Below are positions 12,889 to 12,968 of a stretch of 12,968 nucleotides of DNA, in pieces. The notes under the pieces are model-generated. The model ran no database searches. It was not told where the DNA came from and worked only from the letters and a program-made list of their open reading frames with translations. Source of the DNA: Candidatus Omnitrophota bacterium. GTDB lineage: Bacteria; Omnitrophota; 4484-213. The stretch lies in NCBI GenBank assembly GCA_003645805.1, contig QNCL01000020.1:1-12968 (forward strand), read 5' to 3'. The translations under genes and the position numbers were made by a program. How positions within the stretch are numbered: position 1 is the first letter of the stretch; the number at the start of each line of letters is the position of its first letter.

Positions 12889-12894
12889 AGGTGG
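12887..12894 (+). promoter_or_regulatory. Ribosome-binding site of rplP overlapping the rpsC stop
   Basis: AGAGGTGG begins within the rpsC TAG stop and ends three bases before ATG 12898. The GG at 12890-12891 lies six bases from the start, near the ideal spacing. Confidence 0.75.
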
Positions 12895-12897
12895 ATT

Positions 12898-12968
12898 ATG
12901 TTGATGCCCAAAAGGGTGAAATATCGGAAGGTGCAGAGGGGGAGACGGAAGGGAATAAGCAGTAGAGC
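12898..12968 (+). CDS. rplP: 50S ribosomal protein L16, 3' end missing
   Basis: L16 sits near the peptidyl-transferase centre and A-site tRNA elbow in the 50S subunit. Only 23 codons and two extra bases are in the window. The opening MLMPKRVKYRKVQRGRRKG matches the family start, where MLMPKR and KYRK.QRG are characteristic. Residues after that (ISSR) are less typical of the usual KGKA(Y/H)RG, but the stretch is too short to judge. A strong ribosome-binding site, AGAGGTGG, lies nine to ten bases from the rpsC stop. The position after rpsC is the normal one in the S10 cluster. Confidence 0.93.
   Translation, partial: MLMPKRVKYRKVQRGRRKGISSR

Noticed and set aside
1..12968. A hidden novel system such as defence, mobile element, CRISPR or biosynthetic genes.
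   Set aside because: Every stretch longer than 43 bases is explained by a recognised core gene or tRNA, and no repeats, inverted termini or foreign-looking genes were seen.

Overview
This window is a dense, single-strand block of core transcription and translation genes from a bacterium. Fourteen protein genes and one tRNA gene lie on the + strand in this order: rpsL (5' end cut off), rpsG, tRNA-Trp(CCA), secE, nusG, rplK, rplA, rplJ, rplL, rpoB, rpoC, rpsS, rplV, rpsC, rplP (3' end cut off). Only about 180 bases fall outside genes, and no gap exceeds 43 bases. I see no promoter, terminator, mobile element, CRISPR array or accessory gene, and no stretch over 300 bases without a gene.

Layout. 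Bases 1-827 hold the ribosomal-protein part of the 'str' operon (S12, S7). Bases 828-901 are tRNA-Trp, whose first base directly follows the S7 stop codon. Bases 929-7573 and onward to 11573 follow the usual secE-nusG-rplKAJL-rpoBC order: translocon subunit, elongation factor NusG, the L11/L1/L10/L12 stalk proteins, and the two large RNA polymerase subunits. Bases 11580-12968 enter the S10/spc ribosomal cluster abruptly at rpsS and continue rplV-rpsC-rplP. The genes usually found between these blocks (fusA, tuf, rpmG, rpsJ, rplC, rplD, rplW, rplB) are absent from the window. This unusual fused order is its most notable feature.

How the genes work together. S12, S7, S19 and S3 belong to the 30S subunit. 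L11, L1, L10, L12, L22 and L16 belong to the 50S subunit. NusG links RNA polymerase (beta and beta' are encoded here) to other machinery, and SecE is part of the SecYEG membrane channel. The tight spacing and start/stop overlaps (secE/nusG, rpoB/rpoC) suggest one long, translationally coupled transcript. The E. coli-type leader regions and the rplL-rpoB attenuator have no room here, so expression is probably balanced by ribosome-binding-site strength and coupling.

Organism. The proteins are clearly bacterial. RpoC carries a long insertion in its trigger loop (SI3 type), which fits Gram-negative-type lineages and argues against Firmicutes or Deinococcus. GC content looks like the low-to-mid 40s per cent from a few hand-counted lines. 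Arginine codons are mostly AGA/AGG and ATA is common for isoleucine, a habit often seen in thermophiles. I suspect an uncultivated lineage (PVC/Omnitrophota-like is a guess), but cannot assign it. I did not find a novel defence, mobile or metabolic system. The interest lies in gene order, gene junctions and some small protein extensions.
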